Shown: positions 27,701 through 37,101, counted from the stretch's first letter. The stretch: DNA of 64,000 nucleotides from an uncultured Alistipes sp. (GCA_900539755.1 UQDC01000002.1:248001-312000); one strand, 5' to 3'. The notes: generated by a model from the letters alone, not told the origin. Made by a program: numbers and translations.

Positions 27701-29332
27701 ACCGGTAAAATGCAACTCGACGGACAAATTTATGTACCCTCGTTCCGTACAACGGTTGATTATACCAGTGTTCCCTACACTTTGGATTCGACGGTGATCG
27801 ATGTTCGCCGCAATGTGATGACCATGCGCAACAGCACAGTTCGGGATGATGAGGGGCATACGGGAGCTTTTAAAATGTCCTTTGACTTTTCGAATCTGCG
27901 TAATTTGGCTTATAACGTGGAGGTCTCTCCTGAACGGATGTTGGTGCTCAATACGACCGAAAAAGACAACGACCTCTTTTATGGTAAAGTGTATGCCTCG
28001 GGACGAGCTGATATCATTGGAAATAAAAATGGGGTCGATATGAATATTGTGGCTGCGACAGCTGGCAGTTCGCAATTTTATCTGCCTCTGAATGGGGCTT
28101 CGAATATTTCGGCAGCTGATTTTATCGTTTTTGAGAATCCGGCCGAAGAGAAGCGAGCAGATAGTATTAATCGGTTAAGCCGACGTAAACAGATTCTGTT
28201 GAAACGTAAGGCTCGTATGAACAATACGGCTCCTTCCCGGATGAATATCAATATGCAGCTTACCGTGCGGCCGGATTTGGAGATGCAGTTGCTGGTTGAT
28301 CCCTCGACGGGCGACATCTTAAAAGGAAGAGGAAACGGAACACTGAATTTGACTGTGAACCCCTCGACCGATCTTTTTACGATGTATGGAGATTACGATA
28401 TCACCGAGGGTAGTTACAAGTTTACGTTGCAAAATATTGTTTCGCGTACATTCCAATTGCAGCCAGGCAGCAATATTCGTTGGACCGGTGATCCACTGGA
28501 TGCGCAGCTCAATATTACCGCACTGTACAAGCTGAAAGCCTCTTTGGCTGGACTGTTGGCTCCCAGCGATCAAAACCGTTTCCGGACCAGTACAGCGGTC
28601 GATTGTCAAATCCGTCTGACCGACAAGTTGACCAATCCGACCATTAATTTCAATGTCGAGGTTCCCAATGCCGATCCCGAAACACAAGCTCTCGTTTCGC
28701 AGTCGATTAATACGCAGGAGGCGATGGCTACACAGTTTTTGTGGTTGTTGGCTACGAAGAGTTTTTACAGCGAGTATCAAAGTTTCGGTACGAGTCTGGC
28801 AACTGCGACTGGTGTCGATTTCTTGGCCAATCAGGTTAGTAGCTTGATGTCTTCCGAGCGGTTTAGTCTGGTACCTAAATATACACCCAAAGGAGAGCTC
28901 TCGTCTGATGAAGTGGGTGGTTCGGTGTATGGTGAATTGATCAAAGACAAGCTGATTCTTGAAGCCGATGTGAATTACGATACGCAGAACAACAAAGTCA
29001 GCACCAGTATGAATAAAAACAGTGTGTCGGGTGATGCTACGTTGAGTCTGATTCTGGACCGTTCGGGAAATCTGCGGGTGCAGGCCTTTACCCGTACAGT
29101 CGAGGCATTCAACCTGAACCACGGTATGCAAGAGAGTGGTATCGGAATTTTTTATCGTGAGGATTTCAATAGTTTCAAGGATTTGGTACAGTTGTTTAAA
29201 GATCGTTTCGCCTCTTTGGCACGCAGACGTGCGGAACGTAAGGCTGCTCGTCAGCAGCAACGTGAGGCGAAAAAAAAGACAACCTCCAGTGAACAGCAGA
29301 ATGCTGATGTGCAGGTTGTTGAAATAGAGTAA
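24746..29332 (+). CDS. tamB: Translocation/assembly module protein TamB (DUF490)
   Basis: A 1528-residue AsmA/TamB-type envelope protein. One N-terminal membrane helix (about residues 5-30, ILLSCISAIIFALIILPIGVSL) anchors it in the inner membrane; the very long remainder is repetitive beta-strand, expected to form a groove that spans the periplasm. The C-terminal TamB/DUF490 domain occupies about 1080-1490 (YGDYDITEGSYKFTLQNIVSR, DPLDAQLNITALYKLKASLAGLL). TamB-type proteins take part in outer-membrane protein assembly and in phospholipid transport. The last 40 residues are very basic and low in complexity. Confidence 0.92.
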   Translation: MGKVIKILLSCISAIIFALIILPIGVSLLLSLPSVQDGATKWLTGWLSNKLETEVSIDRLRLQLFNRVSIDGLYIEDYHQDTMFYARNVVVPLQSLNVWNGKIALGRVQIEQPVFYLMQDSTGYTNLKQILSKLKRKRKKERKPFRLTATGVSISDMAFKHRKLERKERDYGVNFTDLDVRHFNLTVRGVSVVNDSVNLAIDNLSLREKSGLIIERLSTRNFRISGVGMYFDRLHLQTPESNVQMDHLSFSTGTWKGYKDFLERVKISSKIVDSRVSFQTIAFFAPTLRKWQTTFEHVYGTVEGPVAAMSGNLTRVESRDTRLSVRFSMTGIPDIPNTRFTFDVAGLHTTQQDISYFLQDITGRQLKPKLVELLRRMGYITFGGQFDGLFRDFKASGTLGSNQGEMNLRLNFKSLRPRTAGFSGNVSTTSLDLGELLQVSKLGHLTKMSANFTGSYTKGALRLKTDAKVPGLYFNGYDYHDIALNGEFDNLSFLGSISSQDENLKFDFDGQLAFNDTVPAYNFALQLYHADLHKLNFNKRDSISVVRGSLAALGSGLSLDNMNGEATVSHMVYVNQLDTVRTGDIRFVAQNNADSKQLHMYSSFADIEFKGKLGYKNLFSYFTNSLVNYLPSLKDTPRRRAKQRAEASPVASVDSYYLLRVDVKEANNVAGIFLPGLELAENTQLSFLFNPQSDIFTLNCASDYIERGDFFISNLNLNSRNQGDSILVYLHADDLFAGGFYMPDFSVQGGVKENNIRLATRFHNRENGAYALLSTVSTVQTDSVSGRPQLRIRFSPSTFTSNGQMWGLGAREILCDSAFVAIDGFRMVSGQQRLMIDGVISHNLADTLKMQLHNFDLTPFSQITDRRGYRISGFTNGSAAMAAAMGRGVLYANIAFDSLKVNDILVSSVVFQSKWDFNVQRALFELVNRKTQKQIVRGYYQPSEHYYRASVQLDNIDLSLLDPVLKGTIRDSRGKAYAELNLSNPTGKMQLDGQIYVPSFRTTVDYTSVPYTLDSTVIDVRRNVMTMRNSTVRDDEGHTGAFKMSFDFSNLRNLAYNVEVSPERMLVLNTTEKDNDLFYGKVYASGRADIIGNKNGVDMNIVAATAGSSQFYLPLNGASNISAADFIVFENPAEEKRADSINRLSRRKQILLKRKARMNNTAPSRMNINMQLTVRPDLEMQLLVDPSTGDILKGRGNGTLNLTVNPSTDLFTMYGDYDITEGSYKFTLQNIVSRTFQLQPGSNIRWTGDPLDAQLNITALYKLKASLAGLLAPSDQNRFRTSTAVDCQIRLTDKLTNPTINFNVEVPNADPETQALVSQSINTQEAMATQFLWLLATKSFYSEYQSFGTSLATATGVDFLANQVSSLMSSERFSLVPKYTPKGELSSDEVGGSVYGELIKDKLILEADVNYDTQNNKVSTSMNKNSVSGDATLSLILDRSGNLRVQAFTRTVEAFNLNHGMQESGIGIFYREDFNSFKDLVQLFKDRFASLARRRAERKAARQQQREAKKKTTSSEQQNADVQVVEIE

Positions 29333-29779
29333 ATCCTGACATCCTTTGAGCCAACACAGTGTTATGGGACAAAATTGGGATAGGGCTAATGCCCGTGTTT
29401 TTTTTATGTCTAAAGATGCGTATACACATGTAATGTAAGATAAACTTATCTCGTTGTTTGTCAGTTCTTATGGTGATTCACCATTCCCATCATGTTGTCT
29501 TTTAATTAAGGATGATAATAACCGTTTGGGATGAAGTGTATCTTGATTGATAGAACAACGGGAGCGATGGTGTCGAATTTGTAAACAAATGTGTGTGAAA
29601 GATGCCGTTATTATATGAAAAAACGTATTTTTGTACGCGAAAATTGATCCTGTTGCGAGGTGAGTTGTTAGTTGAACCTGCTATTGACCGTAATGTAGGA
29701 TGAAATATCAGCAAGACGATTAACTCGATAGATTCACCTAAAGATCTGAATCAAAGAAAATAATAAAACCTGATACGAT
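29333..29779 (+). promoter_or_regulatory. Intergenic region with weak tamB terminator and promoter of exbB
   Basis: There is no gene in these 447 bases. GGGC-TAAT-GCCC followed by GTGTTTTTTTT near 29383-29406 may terminate tamB. TATTTTTG at 29626-29633 matches the -7 consensus for the exbB operon, with a leader of about 140 bases, but no exact TTG is found at -33. Confidence 0.4.
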
Positions 29780-30454
29780 ATGAGTATGTTATTGCAGGCG
29801 ACCGAGGCGGTAGCCGAAACTACGGAACAGACCATGGGACTTGGTGAGCTTTTCCTCGCCGGAGGTTGGTTGATGTGGCCCTTGCTTTTATTGGGCGGTG
29901 TCACAATTTTCATCTTTTGTGAACGCTTCTGGGCTATCAAACAGGCTTCACGCATGGATGTGAATTTTATGAACCGCATCCGCGATCTGATTTATGAGGG
30001 TAAAATCGCAGCTGCCGTACAGCTTTGCCGTTCAACCAATACCCCGATCTCTCACATGATCGAAAAGGGTATCCAACGTATCGGCCGTCCTTTGAGCGAT
30101 GTGAATACCTCAATCGAAAATGTAGCCAACCTTGAGGTGTCGAAACTGGAACGTGGCCTTCCTTTCCTGGCTATGATTGCCGGTGGTGCACCGATGATCG
30201 GTTTCCTGGGTACGGTAATCGGTATGGTCGAAGCCTTTATGAATATGGCGGCCGCAAGCGGTACTGTCGATATGAGTATCCTGGCCAGCGGTATGTATGT
30301 GGCGATGGTGACTACAGTCGGTGGTCTGATCGTCGGTATCCCCGCCTATTTCGGATACAGCTATCTGGTAGCACGTATTGAGCGTTTGGTTTTCCAGATG
30401 GAGGCCAACTCAATCGCTTTCATGGATATTCTTAACCAGCCCGTTGAACAGTAA
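29780..30454 (+). CDS. exbB: MotA/TolQ/ExbB proton channel family protein
   Basis: A 224-residue inner-membrane protein with three membrane helices: about 24-46 (LFLAGGWLMWPLLLLGGVTIFIF), about 128-152 (FLAMIAGGAPMIGFLGTVIGMVEAF) and about 172-198 (VAMVTTVGGLIVGIPAYFGYSYLV). The second and third contain the conserved Gly/Pro/Thr residues that line the proton path. With ExbD and a TonB-like protein encoded directly behind it, it forms the motor that uses proton-motive force to energise outer-membrane transport. Confidence 0.93.
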   Translation: MSMLLQATEAVAETTEQTMGLGELFLAGGWLMWPLLLLGGVTIFIFCERFWAIKQASRMDVNFMNRIRDLIYEGKIAAAVQLCRSTNTPISHMIEKGIQRIGRPLSDVNTSIENVANLEVSKLERGLPFLAMIAGGAPMIGFLGTVIGMVEAFMNMAAASGTVDMSILASGMYVAMVTTVGGLIVGIPAYFGYSYLVARIERLVFQMEANSIAFMDILNQPVEQ

Positions 30455-30466
30455 AATCGTACGATC

Positions 30467-30859
30467 ATGGCTATCAAAAGAGGTACGAGAGTCGATCCGT
30501 CGACCAGCGCTTCATCCATGACGGACCTGATGTTCCAGTTGCTGCTGTTCATGCTGATTTCGACAACCCTTATCAACCCTAATGCGTTGAAACTGATGTT
30601 GCCGAAAAGTACGAACCAGTTGAAGGAGAAGCCTTATACGACGGTGTCGATCACCAAAGATCTGAACTATTACGTGGAGATGGAGCCCGTTTCGTTTGAT
30701 CAACTCGAGCAGGCTTTGCAGGCCAAAATGGAGGGTGCTGAGGACCCCACCGTTTCGCTTCACTGTGACAAAACGGTTCCGGTGGACGAGGTGGTGAAGG
30801 TGATGAATATCGCCAAAAATAACAAGTACAAACTGATCCTGGCCACTAGCCCCAATTAA
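30467..30859 (+). CDS. exbD: ExbD/TolR-family biopolymer transport protein
   Basis: A 130-residue partner of ExbB. A single membrane helix at about residues 20-38 starts with the essential aspartate D20 in MTDLMFQLLLFMLIST; the remaining 90 residues form the periplasmic domain, including the usual EQALQAKMEGAEDPTVSLHCDKTVPVDEVVKVM segment. It lies 12 bases after exbB. Confidence 0.93.
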   Translation: MAIKRGTRVDPSTSASSMTDLMFQLLLFMLISTTLINPNALKLMLPKSTNQLKEKPYTTVSITKDLNYYVEMEPVSFDQLEQALQAKMEGAEDPTVSLHCDKTVPVDEVVKVMNIAKNNKYKLILATSPN

Positions 30860-30889
30860 CATAAGGCCGAGGTTTTCATTGTTTCAGAC

Positions 30890-31744
30890 GTGATCTATTT
30901 TTATCAACAGGAGGAGAATCAGACTAAAGGTCGAGTCATCGGAGGCGTAGCCACGGTGCTCTACTTTGTTGTGCTGATCCTGTTGTTTTTGTTGGTACAG
31001 TTTCGTCAGGAGCTGCCCGATCCGGCCGAAGGAGGTTTGATGATCAATTTTGGTAATGTGGATGAGGCGGCGCCCGGAGCGGATATGGCTCTTAATGATG
31101 AAATTGCCGATGCTCGTCAACAAGAGCAACAGACTCCGAAAGTGGAGAGCGAGGAGGAGCAGATGACTCAGGATTTTGAGGAGGCACCTGTCATTAAGCA
31201 AGAGGCAAAACGTAAGGTTGAAAAACCGAAAACGGAAAATAAAACGCCTCAGCCTAAGCCTAATCCTCAGCCTCCTGCTGAAAAACCTCGTGAGGTGAAT
31301 CGCCGTGCATTGTTCCCGGGCCGTACTGCGGGCAGTACGGCAGCCAGTGATGGTACCGGTAAGGGAACAGGCAACCAAGGAAACTTGGCTGGGGCAGCAA
31401 ACGGTAGTTTTGATGGTTCAGGCACGGGTACCGGTGGTACAGGACCAGGCAACGGCGCTCCGGGTACAGGAGGACAAGCCAGCTTGTCCGGCCGTACGTT
31501 GGCAGGTGCATTGCCTCGTCCCGATTATGGAGCACGTGACGAAGGTCGTGTTGTGGTTGAGATTACAGTGGATCGCAACGGCCGAGTAACATCGGCGTCC
31601 TATCGTTCTTCCGGTTCGACCACCAATAATAGTACACTGGTTGCCGCTGCATTGCGTGCCGCGCGTAATGCCCGTTTCAATGTCGATGATAATGCACCTT
31701 TGTCGCAACGGGGAACGATCACGTATAATTTCCGGATGCAATAA
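30890..31744 (+). CDS. tonB: TonB-family energy transducer
   Basis: A 284-residue protein with GTG as start codon (no ATG is available at the right place). One membrane helix lies at about 15-38 (VIGGVATVLYFVVLILLFLLVQF). The spacer contains a Pro/Lys/Glu-rich part (about 95-140) and an unusual Gly/Thr-rich stretch (about 143-205). The C-terminal domain shows GRVVVEITVDRNGRVTSA and ends in GTITYNFRMQ. Position third behind exbB-exbD supports its role as the transducer to outer-membrane receptors. Its C-terminus is very like that of the gene at 4540-5442. Confidence 0.85.
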   Translation: MIYFYQQEENQTKGRVIGGVATVLYFVVLILLFLLVQFRQELPDPAEGGLMINFGNVDEAAPGADMALNDEIADARQQEQQTPKVESEEEQMTQDFEEAPVIKQEAKRKVEKPKTENKTPQPKPNPQPPAEKPREVNRRALFPGRTAGSTAASDGTGKGTGNQGNLAGAANGSFDGSGTGTGGTGPGNGAPGTGGQASLSGRTLAGALPRPDYGARDEGRVVVEITVDRNGRVTSASYRSSGSTTNNSTLVAAALRAARNARFNVDDNAPLSQRGTITYNFRMQ

Positions 31745-31770
31745 GCATAGCGATAAATAATAAGCAGTAA

Positions 31771-31818
31771 AGGAGAGCGCATGATTCAATCGGGTATTGT
31801 TTTCAGGTGCTCTTTTTT
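31771..31818 (+). terminator. Putative terminator of exbB-exbD-tonB
   Basis: GGAGAGCGC and GGTGCTCTTTTTT can form a stem with a G-U pair and a large loop, ending in six T. The rest of the 225-base gap shows nothing recognisable. Confidence 0.4.
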
Positions 31819-31969
31819 GTTAATAGGGAGGGATGCTGGTGTCGTGCCAGGTTGCTAATAGATCGCCAATTGTTTTTATCTCCAAGAATCGCGATTGAGC
31901 GTTCGGAGTCTATAGGAGTATAAATAGAACTTCTCGCTATTCTAATAAGAAAGTTTTGCAAAAATTGAT

Positions 31970-32347
31970 ATGAGATATCTATTAGCCATATTGTGTTTGT
32001 TGTTTGCAACATGGAGTGGGGTGCAGGCCCAACCTGTGCTGAAATTGATACAGAAAGAGTATAATCTGGGGCAAATCGCTGAATCTGGCGGTACGGTGAC
32101 TCGTGTTTATAAATTTCGAAATGAGGGTAATAAGCCGTTGGTGATTGTACGTGCTGAAACGGCGTGTGCTTGTACAAAAGCCTCTTTTTCTAAGAAACCG
32201 GTTATGCCGGGGCAAGAGGGCGAGATTACGGTTACCTATAATCCCCGTCATCAATCCGGTACATTTAATAAAGCAATCAGTATATATACCAATGTCCCCG
32301 GTGTCCGTTATATCGTAACCCTGCGTGGCGAGGTAATGGATCGATAA
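31970..32347 (+). CDS. DUF1573 secreted protein
   Basis: A 125-residue exported protein with a signal peptide (MRYLLAILCLLFATWSGVQA) and a single DUF1573 domain, an immunoglobulin-like beta-sandwich with the typical YNLGQIAESGGTVTRVYKFRNEGNKPL and a conserved CACT motif. The domain is very common in Bacteroidota; its function is not established. It stands alone between the tonB unit and the deaminase gene. Confidence 0.85.
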   Translation: MRYLLAILCLLFATWSGVQAQPVLKLIQKEYNLGQIAESGGTVTRVYKFRNEGNKPLVIVRAETACACTKASFSKKPVMPGQEGEITVTYNPRHQSGTFNKAISIYTNVPGVRYIVTLRGEVMDR

Positions 32348-32648
32348 ATTCTGGACAGGTCTGAATACTTTGGGCTTTGTACCACAAAACAGGCGTGTCA
32401 TAGCCTTTCCCGATTGGATATTTTTGTTGTCTTCTTGGCTTCTTTTGGGCACGGAATTGTGTGAGTCGGACCGAGATAAAGGAGAAGATAATCGTTCCGA
32501 TTGTAAGCATCATTTTTTGTGGAGACGTAAATGATCATGCGCTAACGACACCTATGGATAAGTTGCATAGATCAAGAGTCATGAATTTCGAAAAATAGCT
32601 ATCTTTATTCGGTGTTGACAATGTTGTCGGCCCGTAAATTCGTTTGAT
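32348..32648 (+). other. Intergenic region, nothing recognised
   Basis: About 300 bases with no supportable gene, hairpin terminator or full promoter match. TATCTTTA at about 32600 is close to the -7 consensus for the next gene but differs in the last base. Confidence 0.3.
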
Positions 32649-33965
32649 ATGAATTTGTTGATTAAGGGGTGTACCATCCTGCCGATGACCGCATCGGAAT
32701 CTGACCCATGTAAATATTTTGTCGGTAATATCGGTATTGCGGATGGAAAGATTGTGTTTGCCGATGCCGATCCCGCAACAACAGAAGCATTTCGTGCCCG
32801 TTGTGGAGAGTCATTGCATGAAATAGATGGACAGAACAAAGTGGCGATGCCAGGCTTTATTAACTTGCATAATCACGTCTCGATGAGTCTGATGCGCAGT
32901 TATGCCGATGATATGCCATTGATGCCTTGGCTCAATGATAAAATCTGGCCCTTCGAGGCAAAACTCAATGGCGATGATATCTATCTCGGGGCCCGTTTGG
33001 GTATTGCCGAGATGTTGTTGGGAGGAACGACCACGTTTGTCGATATGTATTGGCATTCGGATCGTGTGGCTGAAGCTGTTTTGGAGATGGGAATTCGAGG
33101 TGTGGTGTGTCCGACATTTGTCGGGGCCAACTACGACAACTTTGAACCGGAAGCGATCCGTATGGCCGAAAAATATGGATTGAAGTCCGGACGTGTCCAG
33201 GTGATGTTGGCACCACATGCCGCTTATACCTGTCCTCCCGATACCTTGAAAAAGGCGTTGAAAATTGCGGATCAGTATGGCTTGGGCATTCAGATTCATG
33301 TCAGCGAAACACTCGATGAGCAACGGATGATTCGTGAACAATACGGGAAAACTCCTGTAGCCCATCTGCGGGATGTAGGATTGTTTGAGCGTCCGGTGTT
33401 GGCAGCTCATTGCGTATATGTCGATGAGGCTGATATGGAGATTATGGCTAAGTATGGGGCGTCAGTTGCTCACAATCCACAGAGCAATATGAAATTGGCG
33501 AGCGGAATAGCACCTGTAAGCCGTATGTTGGAGGCTGGAGTTAATGTAGGTATTGGTACGGATGGACCTTCGTCAAACAATGATTTGGATATGTGGGAGG
33601 AGCTGCGTACAGCTTCATTGCTGCAAAAAGTTTCAACATTGAATCCTTGCGCCTTGACGGCGTATGAGACGTTGCGAATGGCAACGGTTTACGGTGCCAA
33701 AGCGATCGGTCGCGAAGGCGAATTGGGGGTGATCGCTCCAGGAGCGTTGGCCGATTTGATATTGGTGGATATGCGTCGTCCGCATCTCTCCCCACAGAAT
33801 GATTTGATTGCCAATTTGGTCTATTGCGGCAAAGCGTCCGATGTCGATACTGTTATCGTAGATGGTAGTGTGGTTGTTGAAGGGGGAAAACTGTTGACTG
33901 CTGATGTCGATACTTTGTGCAGTGAAGCAGGCGAGAGAGTGAATGAGATCAAGAACCGTGCTTGA
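32649..33965 (+). CDS. mtaD: Amidohydrolase, 5-methylthioadenosine/S-adenosylhomocysteine deaminase-like
   Basis: A 438-residue amidohydrolase of the MtaD/ATZ-TRZ group. Metal and substrate residues are in place: HNHVSMSL (two zinc histidines), H in HAAYTC, HVSET, AAHCVY, and the GTDGPSSNNDLDM segment with the catalytic aspartate. Such enzymes deaminate 5'-methylthioadenosine and S-adenosylhomocysteine to inosine derivatives. Fine specificity cannot be told from sequence: guanine or atrazine-type deaminases share the same motifs. It is monocistronic and convergent with meaB. Confidence 0.82.
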   Translation: MNLLIKGCTILPMTASESDPCKYFVGNIGIADGKIVFADADPATTEAFRARCGESLHEIDGQNKVAMPGFINLHNHVSMSLMRSYADDMPLMPWLNDKIWPFEAKLNGDDIYLGARLGIAEMLLGGTTTFVDMYWHSDRVAEAVLEMGIRGVVCPTFVGANYDNFEPEAIRMAEKYGLKSGRVQVMLAPHAAYTCPPDTLKKALKIADQYGLGIQIHVSETLDEQRMIREQYGKTPVAHLRDVGLFERPVLAAHCVYVDEADMEIMAKYGASVAHNPQSNMKLASGIAPVSRMLEAGVNVGIGTDGPSSNNDLDMWEELRTASLLQKVSTLNPCALTAYETLRMATVYGAKAIGREGELGVIAPGALADLILVDMRRPHLSPQNDLIANLVYCGKASDVDTVIVDGSVVVEGGKLLTADVDTLCSEAGERVNEIKNRA

Positions 33966-34251
33966 TTCGTTATTTGGTGCCTGTGGTACAGTTTTGCTCT
34001 GATCGTTTGGTCTTGATGAAAGATCGCTGTTTGTAGTGCTTGGATGTGCCGGTGTGTGTAATCAAGTTTGTCGGCAGCGATGAACAGTCCTGATTGTTCA
34101 TATTAACGGACAGACGTTATTGGATTAAAAAGTTGTTTATACATCCGTCCTACAATCAAGAGCGTTTTAACTGTGATTACAAATTTGTATCTACGGACAG
34201 ATTATACGATTGTGTTGATTGAAGAGACAACAGATCAATAAATATTATTAA

Positions 34252-34288
34252 ACAAAAGAAGGCAGACAATTTGTCTGCCTTCTTTTGT
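34252..34288. terminator. Bidirectional terminator between mtaD and meaB
   Basis: A perfect stem (ACAAAAGAAGGCAGAC / GTCTGCCTTCTTTTGT) with loop AATTT. It lies in the 389-base gap between convergent genes, whose remainder is AT-rich and has a 12-base palindrome TACAAATTTGTA at 34178-34189 but no gene. Confidence 0.85.
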
Positions 34289-34354
34289 GGTGTTGAGGAA
34301 TCATCGTGTTCCGATATGTGATGTCTATATCGAGATTACAGCAAATAGTATCAG

Positions 34355-35458
34355 CTACTTTTTCAAACTGTTGAAATAGTTGTTCAACAGATCGCGAGCA
34401 GCAATAAAAGAGCTCTTCTTATCTGCCAAAACCAACTCTTCACACTCTTTGAGGTGGGCTTCAACCTCCGGATTGCGATAGAAGTTCTCATGCAACGCCT
34501 CATTGATGGTCTCATACATCCAGTATTTGGCCTGTTGATGACGGTTGCGTTGGTAGTAGCCGTTCTTTTTCGTGAATTTGAGGAAGTCCTCAATTCCATT
34601 CCAAACGTCAGTTAATCCGTTCCCTTGTGTGGCAGAACAGGTATATACTCGCGGGCGCCAACCTGAATCAGGCATCGGGAACAGGTTTAACGCGTTGAGG
34701 AAATGTCGTTTGGCCAATTCTGCACGGGTTTCGTTGCCACTGTCGCATTTGTTGATGGCTACCATGTCCGCCATCTCCATAATGCCGCGTTTGATTCCCT
34801 GCAATTCGTCTCCGGCTCCGGCAATCTGAATCAGCAAAAACAGATCGACCATGGAGTGAACAGCCGTCTCCGACTGTCCGACACCCACCGTCTCAATAAA
34901 AATTACGTCAAAACCCGCCGCTTCACACAAAATGATGCTTTCGCGTGTCTTGCGGGCCACACCACCCAGCGAACCTGCCGATGGGGAGGGGCGAATAAAA
35001 ACCGAAGGGTTGTGTACGAGCTGCTCCATACGGGTTTTGTCACCGAGAATCGAACCACCGCTCCGTTCCGAACTGGGGTCAATGGCCAATACGGCCAGTT
35101 TGTGGCCGATCGAAGTGACCATGGTTCCGACCGCTTCAATAAAGGTCGATTTGCCGGCACCCGGAACACCGGTGATACCGATGCGGATGGAATTTCCGCT
35201 ATAGGGCAGACACCGTTCGATGATCTCTTGTGCCTGTGCGTAATGCTCCGGCAGCAGGCTCTCAACCAATGTAATGGCTTGTGCCAAAATGGTGATATCT
35301 CCTTCACGAATTCCTTTGATATATTCATCCGTGGTGAGCGTGTGGCGTTTGCGACGTTGAAAATAGGGGTTGACAATGGGTGGTTGTGGTACACCTTCAT
35401 TGACTTTCAAGGCACTGTCGTGGTGCTCGTGGTTGTGTATCTCTTCGTAGTGTTTCAT
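34355..35458 (-). CDS. meaB: MeaB/ArgK-family G-protein chaperone of methylmalonyl-CoA mutase
   Basis: A 367-residue P-loop GTPase. Walker A is at about 97-104 (GVPGAGKS). Further signatures are AVLAIDPSSERSGGSILGDKTRM, RPSPSAGSLGGVA and ETVGVGQSE (switch regions of the MeaB/ArgK/LAO family) and NKCD for guanine binding. It protects and reloads the adenosylcobalamin enzyme methylmalonyl-CoA mutase; the mutase genes are not in the window. The reading frame stays open for 91 codons upstream, but that part looks non-coding and only ATG 35458 gives the family's normal length. The N-terminus is His-rich (HYEEIHNHEHH). Confidence 0.92.
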   Translation of the reverse strand: MKHYEEIHNHEHHDSALKVNEGVPQPPIVNPYFQRRKRHTLTTDEYIKGIREGDITILAQAITLVESLLPEHYAQAQEIIERCLPYSGNSIRIGITGVPGAGKSTFIEAVGTMVTSIGHKLAVLAIDPSSERSGGSILGDKTRMEQLVHNPSVFIRPSPSAGSLGGVARKTRESIILCEAAGFDVIFIETVGVGQSETAVHSMVDLFLLIQIAGAGDELQGIKRGIMEMADMVAINKCDSGNETRAELAKRHFLNALNLFPMPDSGWRPRVYTCSATQGNGLTDVWNGIEDFLKFTKKNGYYQRNRHQQAKYWMYETINEALHENFYRNPEVEAHLKECEELVLADKKSSFIAARDLLNNYFNSLKK

Positions 35459-35635
35459 GGCAAGCGTCTTTTTTGCGGCTGTTTGCCTGTGGCTGATTGG
35501 GTAAGCCCTCTCTATTGTCCCGGTAAGTTCTGCTTGACAAAGTTCTGCTCCGGATAAAGGGGCTTCATTGCACGAAATTAGTAATTCTGGTAAATAAAAC
35601 TTCGCAAACCGGGAAGAATTTCTGACCTTTGTCCC

Positions 35636-36925
35636 ATGAATCGAAAAATTCTGGCACTCGCCATTCCAAACATCATCTCGAATATCACTGTCCCACTGTT
35701 GGGAATGGTGGATATGGCACTGGTCGGGCATCTCGGCAAGGATTCATTGATCGGAGCCATGGCTATCGGAGTGGCCATATTTAACTTTATCTATTGGAAT
35801 TTCGCTTTCCTGAGAATGGGGACCAGCGGATTGGTGGCCCAGGCATTTGGTGCACGCAATTTCCGTGAAGTGGGTTCGGTATTTGTTCGCTCAGTCAGTG
35901 TGGCATTGTTGGCCGCTCTGTTGCTATTACTGTTCCGACAGGGAGTAGGAAAACTGGCGTTCCGGATGATGGAGGGATCGACCGAAACGATGCGTGCTGC
36001 CGCCGAATATTTCTACATTCGACTATGGGCAGCACCGGCAACCCTTTCTCTGTTTGCCTTTCAAGGATGGTTTATCGGAATGCAGAACTCCCGATTCCCA
36101 ATGTATATCTCGATTGTGATCAATCTGTTGAATGTCGCTTTCGGAGTGTGGTTTGTTTACGGATTACATTGGGAAATTGCCGGCGTGGCATGGAGTACGG
36201 TGGTGGCCCAATATGGTGGATTGCTGACCGCTTCGTTGCTTTGGCTGATCTATTATCGCCGTTTTATCAGGCAAGTAAGCGTGCGGGAAAGTTTCGATTT
36301 GCGTCCCATGTTGCGCTTCTTCCGGGTGAACCGGGATATCTTCCTGCGGACGGCATGTATTGTCATTGTCTATACCTTTTTTACTTCAGCCTCATCTGGC
36401 ATGGGCGATACGATTCTGGCCATTAATGCCCTGCTCATGCAGCTCTTTACACTCTTCTCCTATATGATGGATGGATTTGCCTTCGCGGCCGAATCGCTGA
36501 TCGGACGGTATGTCGGTGCACGTAATCCGGCGATGGTACAACGATCTTTGCGAGGATTGTTGGCTTGGAGTGGCGGAGTTGCATTGCTCTATGTGGGGAT
36601 CTATGCCCTGTTTTGGGAGCCGCTTTTGGGACTATTTACCTCCTCGCCGGCTATTCTGGTGGGAGCGTCAGAGTATATTCTTTGGGTCGTGGCTGTGCCG
36701 TTGGTGGGGTTTGCTCCATTCCTGGTTGATGGCGCATTGATCGGTGCGACTGCCACGAGGGTGATGCGTAATTCGGTTTTCCTCTCAATGGTCGCCTTTT
36801 TTGCGGTTTATTTCACATTGCGAGGTGTAGTGGGAAACAACGCATTGTGGCTCGCCTTTATGGTCTTTTTAGTTCTGCGAGGAGCGCTCCAATATTGGAT
36901 GACTGGAGGGTTGAAACGCCTGTAA
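35636..36925 (+). CDS. MATE-family multidrug/sodium antiporter (DinF-like)
   Basis: A 429-residue integral membrane protein with about 12 hydrophobic helices. The N-terminus is typical of the MATE/DinF group (IPNIISNITVPLLGMVDMALVGHLG), and the pseudo-repeat appears near the middle (TFFTSASSGMGDTILAINALLMQL). MATE proteins export cationic drugs or metabolites in exchange for Na+ or H+. It is monocistronic with a strong hairpin behind it. Exact substrate cannot be predicted. Confidence 0.9.
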   Translation: MNRKILALAIPNIISNITVPLLGMVDMALVGHLGKDSLIGAMAIGVAIFNFIYWNFAFLRMGTSGLVAQAFGARNFREVGSVFVRSVSVALLAALLLLLFRQGVGKLAFRMMEGSTETMRAAAEYFYIRLWAAPATLSLFAFQGWFIGMQNSRFPMYISIVINLLNVAFGVWFVYGLHWEIAGVAWSTVVAQYGGLLTASLLWLIYYRRFIRQVSVRESFDLRPMLRFFRVNRDIFLRTACIVIVYTFFTSASSGMGDTILAINALLMQLFTLFSYMMDGFAFAAESLIGRYVGARNPAMVQRSLRGLLAWSGGVALLYVGIYALFWEPLLGLFTSSPAILVGASEYILWVVAVPLVGFAPFLVDGALIGATATRVMRNSVFLSMVAFFAVYFTLRGVVGNNALWLAFMVFLVLRGALQYWMTGGLKRL

Positions 36926-37101
36926 ATAGGCTCAGATGTGTGTTATGGCCTGAATAACTATGGAATCAGATGTCCGGGGTAGAAAGGCTTGCTGTGCGCA
37001 AAGGTGTGTTTGGTTAATATCTTGGAGGAGGACAGACTGTTGCCAAAGTGTAACTGAAAAATCTATTGGATGACATATCCATGCTGGCAAAACAATTCAA
37101 T

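Noticed and set aside
28319..29260. Open frame of 313 codons on the minus strand opposite tamB (also 27326-28075)
   Set aside because: Antisense shadows of the long tamB gene; no family resemblance.
34703..35557. Open frame of 284 codons opposite meaB
   Set aside because: Antisense shadow of a GTPase gene with clear motifs.
35459..35731. N-terminal extension of MeaB by 91 codons
   Set aside because: Extension lacks family similarity; ATG 35458 gives the normal length.
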